Counted from the stretch's first letter, positions 7,083-14,881 are shown. The stretch is 14,881 bases of DNA from Spirochaetaceae bacterium (GCA_030600745.1 JAUVLL010000033.1:1-14881), one strand, 5' to 3'. The notes: a model not told the origin generated them from the letters alone. Numbers and translations are program-made.

Positions 7083-8485
7083 TGGCAGGTATAGGATTTG
7101 AGCTGCAGAGAGTCTTAAAGCAGGGAGGTATGACCGGGGCATTTAAAGTTGCTCTGGCTGGTATAATAATTGTTGCCGGTCCCTGGTTAATCTCAATACT
7201 GGGAATTTTTGCTCTTTCCCGTTTTGCAGGATTTGCATTAGAGGAAGGGGGCGCTCTTTTTACAGCTGCTGTTGTTTATTCCTATGCATTTTCATTGTTT
7301 TTTTTTGGTGGTCTGCATTATATTTATACCAGGTATACATCTGATCTTATCTATGTTAAGGATGACTCACGAGCATTTGCCACACTCCTGCTGGCAATGA
7401 TGATAATTGGAATCCTCTCCACTATAACAGCAGTAATAAGTGTTTATTTTATTAAAACAGATCAGGTTGAAAACCTGCTTATGTACAGGGTATTTGCTGC
7501 AGTTTTGTTTGTATCTATTAATCTTATCTGGCTGGTGATGATATTTATTACTCTGCTAAAAAAATATATGACTATTTTTTTGGTTTATATCATAGGAATG
7601 ACATTTTCTTTTGGAGCTGTTTTTATCCTGGGAAAAGAATATAAACTTGGCGGAGCCATGGCTGGGTTCAGTATTGGACAAGTCTCAATTCTTGTCATGC
7701 TGCTGCTTCTGATACGCCGTTATATAAAACCGGGGAATATATTCAGAGAGATAAACCCCCTTGCTTCATATTTTAGAAAATATAAGTTTTTACTGGGTGC
7801 CGGTGTTTTTTATTCTGCAGGAATTTGGATCGATAAGATTGTTTTATGGTTTTATACAGGTAGCTCTGTAGAAGGTACCTACCTGATTTTATTTGAGCAG
7901 TATGACATGACAGTTTATTTTGCAAATCTTACTTTAATACCCGGACTCGTTTATTTTATGGTTTTTTCCGAAACAAATTTTTATGTCAGACTTCGCAGGT
8001 TTCTTATGAAGATAAGTACCAGGACATTTACAGAGATACAGAAAGAAAAACATTTTCTGATGAAAACAATGTTGACCAGTATAAGAGAACAAAGTCTTTT
8101 CCAGGGTGTCATTACAATTGGGCTTGTGATTCTTGCGGGAAATATAAGTACAAATCTTTTGGGAGGACTTTCTTCTCTTGTTACTTTGAGACTTGTTCTT
8201 TCCGGGGTATTTTTCCATCTTTTATTTCTTACCTTACTCACTTTTCTTTTTTATCTGGAAAGGTATAAAGAGGCATTTATTACGCAAGTTTGCTTTTTTT
8301 TTATTAACTTTGGAGGTACATTGTACTTTGCCAGTCTTTCGATTCCGATCTATGGTGCTGGTTACATGGCTGCAGGAATTATTACATCTATTTTGTCGGG
8401 GTTATATTTATACAGAGCTGTTCAAACTATGGATAGAAGAATATTTGGTCTCCTTGAACGGGATGTCATTAAAAGAGGAATTTAA
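7082..8485 (+). CDS. pelG: PelG, polytopic inner-membrane protein of Pel synthesis/export
   Basis: PelG is a Wzx-like multi-helix protein that forms the inner-membrane complex with PelD, PelE and PelF and is thought to carry the Pel chain across the membrane. This 467-aa protein (P. aeruginosa PelG is 456 aa) begins MAGIGFELQRVLKQGG, a typical PelG N-terminus, and has about twelve hydrophobic helices spread over its full length. A polar loop rich in basic residues lies near the middle (VRLRRFLMKISTRTFTEIQKEKHF). The start overlaps the pelF stop by one base (TAATG), and the TAA stop at 8483-8485 directly abuts the next ATG. No broken segment is seen. Confidence 0.94.
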   Translation: MAGIGFELQRVLKQGGMTGAFKVALAGIIIVAGPWLISILGIFALSRFAGFALEEGGALFTAAVVYSYAFSLFFFGGLHYIYTRYTSDLIYVKDDSRAFATLLLAMMIIGILSTITAVISVYFIKTDQVENLLMYRVFAAVLFVSINLIWLVMIFITLLKKYMTIFLVYIIGMTFSFGAVFILGKEYKLGGAMAGFSIGQVSILVMLLLLIRRYIKPGNIFREINPLASYFRKYKFLLGAGVFYSAGIWIDKIVLWFYTGSSVEGTYLILFEQYDMTVYFANLTLIPGLVYFMVFSETNFYVRLRRFLMKISTRTFTEIQKEKHFLMKTMLTSIREQSLFQGVITIGLVILAGNISTNLLGGLSSLVTLRLVLSGVFFHLLFLTLLTFLFYLERYKEAFITQVCFFFINFGGTLYFASLSIPIYGAGYMAAGIITSILSGLYLYRAVQTMDRRIFGLLERDVIKRGI

Positions 8486-11400
8486 ATGGTAAAGAAAATT
8501 ATAGTTTTATTGGTAGTTTTATTACTAATATCCGGGGTTGCTTCTGCACAGAATGAAAATGAAATCACCAAAGAGGAGGCAGTACCTGCAGAAAAAATTA
8601 AGCCTGTTCTTCCTCAAACCGGATCCAGTATTATATTTATTGAGGGTGAAGATGCTGTAGCAACAAATTTTAATCGGGAACCCATATTGAATTACAGCTG
8701 TTCGGGATATGAAACTCTTCAGCTAAATCAGGCTACCGGACTTCAGGGTGATTCTGTATATTATGCTGATTACGTATTCTACGTGGAAGAAGACAGTGAT
8801 TATGAGTTTTGGTATGGTGGAACCCCTCCCGGCAACAAGGATGAACTGGTTCCCTCTTTCTCATCACCTTTTCATTATAAACTGGATAGTTTCTATGAAT
8901 ATGATGTATATCGGGAAGATGTAAATGTTGTGGGCGGATATGCTCCGGCATATTACTGGAACTATGTATCTGACATTACCCTGTCCAGAGGAGAGCATAG
9001 AATTACGTTTGAGGTACCCGTAAGGAGAAGTTTTGACAGTAAGTTTTTCTTTTATCTGGATAACTTTTTTCTTGTAAAAAAAGTCGATGGTGCTCGTGTT
9101 ATAGAGGGGGATATTCCCCCTGTTTTTCCAACAGATATGAATAACCGGTTTATGGATGCTCCCTTTAGATCTATAGAAGATTATGAAATTTCAATTAGAG
9201 ATAATCCGGAGGAATCAAGAAATTACATTGAAATATCTATGATCTATTCTTTAATTGGAGATTATCTCAGTTCTCTTAAGAACCTCCGGAAAGCACTGCT
9301 TCTTGAACCGGATGATCCTGATATTCTTTTGTTGACTGCAAAAAATTATATATGGAAAGGATCTTATTCAGATGGATTGTATCAGTACCGTGACTTGCTT
9401 CAGCTTGTGCCGGAAAAGATAGATGTATGGACTGAGGCTGGCAAGGTTGCCGCCTGGATTGGTCAGTATGAAACTTCTATAGAGTTTTTTTCCGAAGGAG
9501 CCGAGCTCTATCCGGAAAATTTAAGTCTCCAGGCAAATCTTGGTATCACCTATCTATGGTCAGGAGACTCTTTTGCAGCGGAGAAACAGTTTAAGCTTGT
9601 GAATAATCTGGCAGGTGATGATCTTCTACTGAATAAAGAACTGGCTGGAATTTTTGAAGTAAATGGATATCCTGATAAATCTATAGAAATATATAACAAA
9701 GTTATTGATCTGTATCCTGGGGATCTTGAAACCCGTTTTCTTCTTGAAGATGCATATATTCAGAATAATCAGCGTAATAAAATTGAATCATTACGAAAAA
9801 ATACAGCAGAAATCTATGAAACTTCTCCCGGGTTCGAGAAGGTTGTTCAGACTTTTTATAACAAACAGGTAATGAAAGAAAAAGTAATAGCTGATTATGA
9901 GGAAGAACTTAACAATGATCCTGATAATCTTATTCTTCGAAAAACTCTGGCAGAGATCTATTTTTGGAATGGTGATAAAAAGAAAGCAATAAATGAATAT
10001 TTAAATATTCTTACAAATTATACTTACAGAAATTTAAGAGAGACTGAGAAGAGTGAAGTTCAATACTATGAAATAATAGACAGAAACTATGCTTTACTGC
10101 ATTTTTTAAATAAAGTGCCTTCATACTTATCTAATTCAGTACGGGAACTTAATACTGATCTTGTAAATTATAATAAAGCTTTAAGCAGTCTTACCACACT
10201 TGAAAAAAAGAATGAGGCGGCAAAAGCAAAAGGGAATGAGTCTGATTTTGAGGCAGTACTTAGTCTGGAAGAAAAAATAAGAGTCAGTGAAGATGTTCTT
10301 GCTGCCAGGATAGCTGCGAAGGCAAGCTTTGTTGAAAAATATCAGTTTCTTATTGATCAGTTTAGTGATGATACAGAATATCTTCTTAGAATTCTTACTG
10401 AAGAAACTGCCGTTACCGAAACATTTAATAAATTAACCAAAGGGAGTAGTTGGAATTGGGATCGTACCGGTATGATAAAAGAGCTGGAGGCGGGGTATAA
10501 AAATGGTCTGGATCTGGCAGCTTATGTTATTGGCAGGATTTATCAATCTGAGGGAGATCTGGATAAAGCAGCTACATATCTGGATACAGTTATTAAAAGT
10601 GAAATAATTTTGGAGGATGCTCCTTTTGCAGCATTTCAAAATAGTTTATGGCTTGGTAATAATGAGAAACGTTCAGAGATATATACAAATTATACTGATG
10701 GAATAGTATCTTATGATGGATATTTATATGATCTTGTAGATTTTCTTGATTATCTTAATCTTAAAGATGATGAAATATTCGGTTTTTTAAGCGATGATCC
10801 AGTAGGTTCTGTAAAAACTATATCAGATGATTTTTCTAAAATAAAATACGGTCTTAGTGAAGTGCAGTCCAATGTTAAGAAAAATATTATCAGTATACAT
10901 AGAATTCTTGAAGAGAAGATGTTTCAGGGGTTTTATCGTTTGGCTGAACAAACATATCTAATTAGGAATGAACTGGGAGATTTTTATCAAAACGAAAAGA
11001 TGTTTCCAGAGGCTATAGAACAGTACAGGCAGGTGCTGGCAATCGATCCCTGGAATTTAAGTGCAAAATACAAACTTGGCCAGGTATATCATTGGAATGG
11101 AAACTGGGAAAAAGCTCTTGATCTATATGAGGAGGTTTACAATGAGGATCCTGTATTTGGAAATGTAACCTTATTTTATAACCAGCTTGCAAGAGAACAT
11201 GCAGATACATTTGACTTTGTTGGAACAACTTATGCAGATAATCAAAAAATGATATTTGAAAGCGATGTTTCCTATAATACCAGTATAAATGGAATTTTTT
11301 CTCTGGGTTTTAATTACAATGTTAGTAATAACCGGGACTTTATTAATAATAATACTTATCTTCTTCACAATTTATCCATTCAATTACCGATGGATCTTTC

Positions 11401-12154
11401 CCTTTTTATACTGAGTCCTGAAGGTGGAGTATATGCACAATCAGATTTAATAAATAATACTTTCTCTGATACTCCGGGTATGGATGATTTTTTAGGTGAA
11501 TATAATGTATACCCATTCGGTGGTGTTTCCGCCAGTATCAGGACTGGTCCCTTTGGAATATACGGTACTTATCAATACGGCTGGGAGGAAGAATCTTTAG
11601 AAACCGGTAGATCCGCCGTTTCATATCAAAAAGGTGAAATTTCAGCACAAGTGGATTTTAATTATACACAGATTCCTGTTTTAAAAGAAACTTCTTCACT
11701 TATTTCCGGTTTTGGCAGATTTGTTGAAGATGGAAATATTGTCTATGGTGGTTCTTTTGAGTTGCTGAATGAAGTGAAAATAAACAGGAATCCGGATATT
11801 AGTCTTAATTTTTCCGGAAGACTGATTTATGAAGATTCTGCTAATGGAAGTACAGACGACTATTGGGCTCCTTCAGACTCTTTGTCTGCAGGTGGTGGCA
11901 TGGAAGCCGCGGCAGCTGTTAACCTTAGTGATAAAGTGATTGTAGGAGACAAGTTTTCCCTAAGGGCTGATTATTTTTCTGATACTCTGGATTCAGGAGT
12001 GGATTTTACCTTCGGGAATATTTTTGAATATGGAAATGGAAATTTTGGCGGGTATATTAAACTTGAAGGAACTATAAGAGATTCAATGGACTATTGGTCT
12101 ATGTCCTTAAGTATAGGTAGTTCCGCTTCTCTGCCGGAATTGTTATCATTGTAA
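8486..12154 (+). CDS. PelB-like secretin: carbohydrate-binding-like domain, TPRs, outer-membrane beta-barrel
   Basis: At 1222 aa this is about the size of P. aeruginosa PelB (1193 aa), the TPR scaffold plus outer-membrane pore for Pel. Order: signal peptide with a hydrophobic core and ASA cleavage site (after residue 21); a beta-rich domain at about 49-200 (IIFIEGEDAV; YEFWYGGTPPG; GEHRITFEVPV; YLDNFFLVKK) resembling CBM6/35-type modules; TPR-like repeats at about 225-510, several with a W-x-G turn (IWKGSY, LWSGDS, FWNGDK); a long helical/coiled-coil part at about 535-830; two more TPRs at about 835-895 (YHWNGNWEKALDLY); then an amphipathic beta-strand region from about 920 to the end, rich in N, G, S and aromatics, as in porins. 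The chain ends in Leu rather than the common terminal Phe. ATG abuts the pelG stop, with AAGAGG upstream. PelB assignment rests on architecture and position. Confidence 0.8.
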   Translation: MVKKIIVLLVVLLLISGVASAQNENEITKEEAVPAEKIKPVLPQTGSSIIFIEGEDAVATNFNREPILNYSCSGYETLQLNQATGLQGDSVYYADYVFYVEEDSDYEFWYGGTPPGNKDELVPSFSSPFHYKLDSFYEYDVYREDVNVVGGYAPAYYWNYVSDITLSRGEHRITFEVPVRRSFDSKFFFYLDNFFLVKKVDGARVIEGDIPPVFPTDMNNRFMDAPFRSIEDYEISIRDNPEESRNYIEISMIYSLIGDYLSSLKNLRKALLLEPDDPDILLLTAKNYIWKGSYSDGLYQYRDLLQLVPEKIDVWTEAGKVAAWIGQYETSIEFFSEGAELYPENLSLQANLGITYLWSGDSFAAEKQFKLVNNLAGDDLLLNKELAGIFEVNGYPDKSIEIYNKVIDLYPGDLETRFLLEDAYIQNNQRNKIESLRKNTAEIYETSPGFEKVVQTFYNKQVMKEKVIADYEEELNNDPDNLILRKTLAEIYFWNGDKKKAINEYLNILTNYTYRNLRETEKSEVQYYEIIDRNYALLHFLNKVPSYLSNSVRELNTDLVNYNKALSSLTTLEKKNEAAKAKGNESDFEAVLSLEEKIRVSEDVLAARIAAKASFVEKYQFLIDQFSDDTEYLLRILTEETAVTETFNKLTKGSSWNWDRTGMIKELEAGYKNGLDLAAYVIGRIYQSEGDLDKAATYLDTVIKSEIILEDAPFAAFQNSLWLGNNEKRSEIYTNYTDGIVSYDGYLYDLVDFLDYLNLKDDEIFGFLSDDPVGSVKTISDDFSKIKYGLSEVQSNVKKNIISIHRILEEKMFQGFYRLAEQTYLIRNELGDFYQNEKMFPEAIEQYRQVLAIDPWNLSAKYKLGQVYHWNGNWEKALDLYEEVYNEDPVFGNVTLFYNQLAREHADTFDFVGTTYADNQKMIFESDVSYNTSINGIFSLGFNYNVSNNRDFINNNTYLLHNLSIQLPMDLSLFILSPEGGVYAQSDLINNTFSDTPGMDDFLGEYNVYPFGGVSASIRTGPFGIYGTYQYGWEEESLETGRSAVSYQKGEISAQVDFNYTQIPVLKETSSLISGFGRFVEDGNIVYGGSFELLNEVKINRNPDISLNFSGRLIYEDSANGSTDDYWAPSDSLSAGGGMEAAAAVNLSDKVIVGDKFSLRADYFSDTLDSGVDFTFGNIFEYGNGNFGGYIKLEGTIRDSMDYWSMSLSIGSSASLPELLSL

Positions 12155-12168
12155 ATTAAGGAAATCTT

Positions 12169-14553
12169 ATGAAAAGAATAGTTGTATTATTAGTTTTGTT
12201 ATTTTTACTTACAGGATTTAGTTTTTCTGCAGATACCATATATCAGAAATCTGTACTTGCCCTTTATAAATCTTCTGAAGGGCAGACAAAATCTGAAAAT
12301 GAGATCTTTTTCTATCTTTCCAGACCCTTCACGGAGATGGGATTGAAGATTGTCTATTGGGATATTGACCGGGGATTGCCGGGTAAGAGTGTTACCAAAT
12401 ATTCAAGAGCAGTTATCTCCTGGTTTAGAGGTCCTTCCATGCGGAATGCAGAAGAATATCTAACTTTTTTGGACGGGATGTTTGAGGATGGGAAAAAAGT
12501 TATTGTAATAGATAACTTTGGTGCCTATCAGGACAGAGCTACTGGTGATTATATGCAGCCATTAAGATTAAATTCCACCCTTGCCAAATTGGGTGTAATG
12601 TATCATGGAGACTGGACACAGGACGGATCTCTTTTGAAGATTGCATATAAAGACTCTGAAATGGTAGAATTTCAAGGTAAGCAGAACATAAAAGATTCTG
12701 CTTTCTTTTATAAATTTATCCAATCTGACAGAGAAATGGATACCTGGCTTTCTATTCGGAGAACAGACAGGGATTATGATCCCAGCCCGATAATTGTTAC
12801 AAACAGGAACGGCGGGTTTGCTTTGAGCCGTTATCTCTATCGGGTGGAAAGCGGTAATGTGAAATTATTGCTGAATGTAAGTAAATTTTTACGGCAGGCC
12901 CTGTTTCCTAAGCCTAAAAGGCAGAAAATTGCTGTTTTAGCAGAATCCAATAATGAAAAAGCTCTTGCTGTGTTAGGTTTTACAGAGAGTGTCTTAAAGC
13001 GCTCAAAAATTGATTATCAGATAATTTCAACAAGGGATTTTCGTGGTATGGTTCCTCTGGATCTAACCCCTTTTACATCCGTTGGACTTATTTTATCTTC
13101 TGATAACGGCCTTGATCCTGCAATTTTAGATACGTATTTGGAGAATGGCGGGAGTATAGTATCATTAATTAATGGTCGTTATGATAAAATTGCTCCCTAT
13201 CTTGGTATTAAAGAACAAAGAAGAGGAATACGGAATTCAACAGGATATCGATTCGAATCAGGCTTTTTTACAGGAGAAAATATTACTCTGGAAGATCGAA
13301 CAGTAGAATGGAGTCCTGGATGGGGAATCCCTGTAAATAATGCAAAGATACTTGCGACCGATTACAGCAGGCGGTTTCCGTTGCTATGGAAGGCTAAAGT
13401 TAATAATGGGAATGTTCTTGTATGGAACTGGGATAACTTCGTATATGGTGAATTCCTTGGATATATTCTTGAATCTTTTATCTATATACAAGCTGTAGGT
13501 GTCGCTGCCACTCCTGCCTTAAGTATTATGTATCTGGATGACTGGCCTTTACCTATGTACAATGTTGTCAGAAATCCTTTAAAAATAACAGATACGGATT
13601 TCTATACAAATATGTGGTGGCCGGAAATAAAGGAAATCCTGGCTATCTGGAAGCAGCCTTTTTCCAGCTATATTATTTTTAATTACAATGCCACCACCAA
13701 ACCTCCTTTTGAGACAGGGGAGTTCTTTGTAGCAAAAGGGAATGCCCCAACCAAAGCGGCTTATGAACAGCTTGATGCAGGTATTGAACTTGGCCTTCAT
13801 GGATACAATCATGTTTCTCCCACATTGCAGAAGTCTGAAATAAATTCTTTTGTATGGTCCTCCAAATCGGAACTGGAGGTTGGTTTTACCCAGGCAAAAA
13901 ATGAATGGATTCGCTTACTGGGAGAGTACAGTCTTCCCCGAACCTATGTTGCACCCCATAATATTATCTCGAAGGATGGTTTGGAAGTACTTCACAAGGT
14001 GTTTCCCTCTATAAAATCTGTAAGTACACTCCGGGCTGGTGAAGGGGAAGGTGAAACTCATGATTTTGGACCGTATCCTGATTTGCCGGATATTTATATG
14101 ATGCCGAGGATGACCTCGGGTTATCTTTTAACATCAGAGATCAAATCGGGTATTGTTTCCGGTATAGCGGGCCCCGGGCTCTGGAGCCATTTTGTTCATC
14201 CGGATGACCTTTTTGATCCCTTTAGAAGTAATGAGAAGAGATGGGAAGAGCTTAAGGGGGAGTTTAATTCCATGTTTGGATTTGTACGAACAAACTATCC
14301 CTGGCTTAGGCCGAGAAATGCTTACGATGGATACAGAGCTATGATGGAGTTTGATGATACAGGAGTTGATTTCAGATTTATAGGAGATGATCTTGTTGTA
14401 AATACCAGTGCTTCCGGATTGATTTTTCGCATGAGATTTGATGGCAAAAAGATAAAAAGTATAACAGGGGGAACCCTGCTTTATTCCTATAAGTCTATGG
14501 ATGCTGCTGTTATTCAGGCGGAGGAGCCGGAGGTGAGGGTGGAATTCAGGTAG
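12169..14553 (+). CDS. Secreted DUF2194-type protein with polysaccharide-deacetylase-like domain (PelA-like role)
   Basis: A 794-aa protein with an N-terminal signal peptide (hydrophobic core at residues 4-14, cleavage near 20-21), so it is periplasmic or surface exposed. Residues about 25-240 and 255-450 look like two alpha/beta (class I amidotransferase-like) domains, for example KIAVLAESNNEKALAVLGF. The C-terminal half looks like a NodB-type deacetylase: DD at 457-458 in MYLDDWPLP, HGYNH (544-548) as the likely metal-binding H-x3-H, APHN (595-598), and HFVHPDD (674-680) as the likely late His motif. A short beta-rich tail follows. In P. aeruginosa, PelA deacetylates Pel in the periplasm but also carries a hydrolase domain, which I do not see here. 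AAGGAAA precedes the ATG, 14 bases after the PelB-like stop. The DUF2194 name is from memory of the family; the deacetylase role is inferred from motifs. Confidence 0.78.
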   Translation: MKRIVVLLVLLFLLTGFSFSADTIYQKSVLALYKSSEGQTKSENEIFFYLSRPFTEMGLKIVYWDIDRGLPGKSVTKYSRAVISWFRGPSMRNAEEYLTFLDGMFEDGKKVIVIDNFGAYQDRATGDYMQPLRLNSTLAKLGVMYHGDWTQDGSLLKIAYKDSEMVEFQGKQNIKDSAFFYKFIQSDREMDTWLSIRRTDRDYDPSPIIVTNRNGGFALSRYLYRVESGNVKLLLNVSKFLRQALFPKPKRQKIAVLAESNNEKALAVLGFTESVLKRSKIDYQIISTRDFRGMVPLDLTPFTSVGLILSSDNGLDPAILDTYLENGGSIVSLINGRYDKIAPYLGIKEQRRGIRNSTGYRFESGFFTGENITLEDRTVEWSPGWGIPVNNAKILATDYSRRFPLLWKAKVNNGNVLVWNWDNFVYGEFLGYILESFIYIQAVGVAATPALSIMYLDDWPLPMYNVVRNPLKITDTDFYTNMWWPEIKEILAIWKQPFSSYIIFNYNATTKPPFETGEFFVAKGNAPTKAAYEQLDAGIELGLHGYNHVSPTLQKSEINSFVWSSKSELEVGFTQAKNEWIRLLGEYSLPRTYVAPHNIISKDGLEVLHKVFPSIKSVSTLRAGEGEGETHDFGPYPDLPDIYMMPRMTSGYLLTSEIKSGIVSGIAGPGLWSHFVHPDDLFDPFRSNEKRWEELKGEFNSMFGFVRTNYPWLRPRNAYDGYRAMMEFDDTGVDFRFIGDDLVVNTSASGLIFRMRFDGKKIKSITGGTLLYSYKSMDAAVIQAEEPEVRVEFR

Positions 14554-14600
14554 GGGAGTTAGTGAGCAGTTATGAGTTAACAGTAGCCAGATAATTGTCA

Positions 14601-14632
14601 GCTGCTCCCGGAATCATGGTAGCGATTTTTTT
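14601..14632 (+). terminator. Weak candidate terminator after the pel-like operon
   Basis: GCTGCT (14601-14606) can pair with GGTAGC (14618-14623), with two G-T pairs, around an 11-base loop. Seven Ts follow two bases later at 14626-14632. A competing longer-range stem joins GAGCAG (14564-14569) to CTGCTC (14602-14607). It is the only U-tract structure found behind the operon. Confidence 0.4.
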
Positions 14633-14707
14633 ATTACTTTTCTCCTTGTTCTTTTTAGATAGTGTCAGTTATTTATAGATATCTGTCAAGTTTGCCGGGG
14701 AATTGAG

Positions 14708-14713
14708 TATAAT
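14708..14713 (+). promoter_or_regulatory. Consensus -10 box in the IS leader
   Basis: A perfect TATAAT lies 138 bases before the transposase ATG, with no convincing -35 box at 16-18 bases upstream (best is TGTCAA at 14684-14689). In IS110 elements the bridge-RNA promoter is completed only when the circular form joins the right end (-35) to the left end (-10). A lone -10 near the left end would fit that arrangement. Confidence 0.35.
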
Positions 14714-14719
14714 CTTGAT

Positions 14720-14851
14720 AATTCATTTTCTGGATATAAGAATGAGATAATATGAGAAGTCTCCTCCCTTAACCGACAATCGTCGTTTTCGCGGATTGGT
14801 TACCGCAAATGCTTTATAATAAGCATTAAGTAATAAAACCAGGAGGAGACT
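14720..14851 (+). ncRNA. Candidate bridge RNA / structured leader of the IS110-like element
   Basis: From the likely start after the TATAAT box, four hairpin elements follow. (1) TCATTTT (14723-14729) with AAGAATGA (the pairing part is 14739-14745) around a 9-base loop. (2) An outer perfect 10-bp stem, AGTCTCCTCC (14758-14767) with GGAGGAGACT (14842-14851). Inside it are (3) TAACCGA (14770-14776) with TTGGTTA (14796-14802), closing a large internal loop, and (4) AATGCTT (14808-14814) with AAGCATT (14821-14827). Stems with internal loops are what bridge RNAs use for target and donor recognition. Hand-folded only; the ends are guesses. Confidence 0.35.
14842..14851 (+). promoter_or_regulatory. 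Ribosome-binding site of the transposase inside a 10-bp stem
   Basis: GGAGGAG is a near-perfect Shine-Dalgarno sequence but touches the ATG closely (three bases, ACT, in between). All ten bases GGAGGAGACT are complementary to 14758-14767, so folding of the leader would hide it and hold down translation. Confidence 0.6.
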
Positions 14852-14881
14852 ATGAATAATGTAATCTATGCTGGGCTGGAT
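14852..14881 (+). CDS. IS110-family-like transposase (3' partial, first ten codons)
   Basis: Only MNNVIYAGLD is visible before the window ends. IS110-family transposases commonly begin with a short Met-led stretch and then VIYVGLDVHK-like residues, where the Asp is the first acidic residue of the DEDD RuvC-like catalytic domain. The Asp visible at codon 10 fits. The start is fixed by the strong GGAGGAG site and by the structured leader. Ten residues cannot exclude other RuvC- or actin-fold proteins (for example sugar kinases), so the call depends partly on the leader. Confidence 0.55.
   Translation, partial: MNNVIYAGLD

Larger units (their letters stand above)
14633..14881 (+). mobile_element. 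Left part of an IS110-family-like insertion sequence (cut by window end)
   Basis: The element is recognised from the start of its transposase gene at 14852 and from the structured, AT-rich non-coding run before it, which is how IS110-group elements begin. IS110 elements usually lack terminal inverted repeats, so the exact left end cannot be placed by eye. The position 14633, just after the T-run, is only an outer limit, and the end could lie anywhere up to about 14700. Confidence 0.5.

Noticed and set aside
8486..12240. Very similar N-termini of the secretin and the DUF2194-type protein, suggesting a duplicated segment
   Set aside because: The likeness is confined to the Lys-plus-Val/Leu signal peptide, which is expected of any secreted protein; the mature parts differ.
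14577..14586. TTAACAGTAG, also present in the 17-bp repeats at 2338 and 2355
   Set aside because: Only ten bases match and the flanks differ, so a dispersed repeat family is not supported within this window.

Overview
The window is AT-rich bacterial chromosome, and every complete gene in it lies on the + strand. The organism must have an outer membrane: one gene encodes a secreted TPR protein ending in a beta-barrel-like region, and the next encodes a secreted deacetylase-like protein. The AT-rich, densely coupled genes, the HDOD protein and the small stand-alone RRM protein would fit a free-living spirochaete. That placement is a guess from general style, not from any marker gene.

Layout. 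(1) Positions 2-1698 hold the end of a carbohydrate ABC-transporter operon: two MalF/MalG-type permeases, the first cut by the window edge. (2) Positions 1699-2446 hold a small RRM RNA-binding protein. A long leader precedes it, with a 15-bp inverted repeat, a promoter-like TTGACA and a short palindrome. After it come three tandem 17-bp repeats starting at its stop codon, and a good rho-independent terminator. (3) Positions 2544-14553 hold one tightly packed operon: HDOD protein, PelD-like receptor, a PelE-position protein, PelF glycosyltransferase, PelG membrane protein, a very large PelB-like TPR/beta-barrel secretin, and a DUF2194-type protein with a polysaccharide-deacetylase-like C-terminal half. 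Most junctions overlap or abut. (4) Positions 14554-14881 hold a weak terminator and then a structured non-coding stretch leading into the first ten codons of what looks like an IS110-family transposase.

How the genes work together. PelF polymerises the sugar at the cytoplasmic face. PelD, PelE and PelG form the inner-membrane complex and the conduit. The TPR/barrel protein carries the chain across the periplasm and outer membrane, and the DUF2194 protein probably modifies it there. Compared with the Pseudomonas aeruginosa pelABCDEFG set, this version has no PelC and no recognisable PelA glycoside-hydrolase domain. It gains an HDOD gene coupled to pelD and an apparent carbohydrate-binding-like domain on the secretin. 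The PelD-like protein has lost both the GGDEF signature and the arginine of the RxxD c-di-GMP site.

The most unusual points are this rewired Pel operon, the structured leader of the IS110-like element (a candidate bridge RNA that also pairs with the transposase ribosome-binding site), and the repeat/terminator arrangement behind the RRM gene. Function calls rest on reading motifs by eye; no database search or folding program was run.
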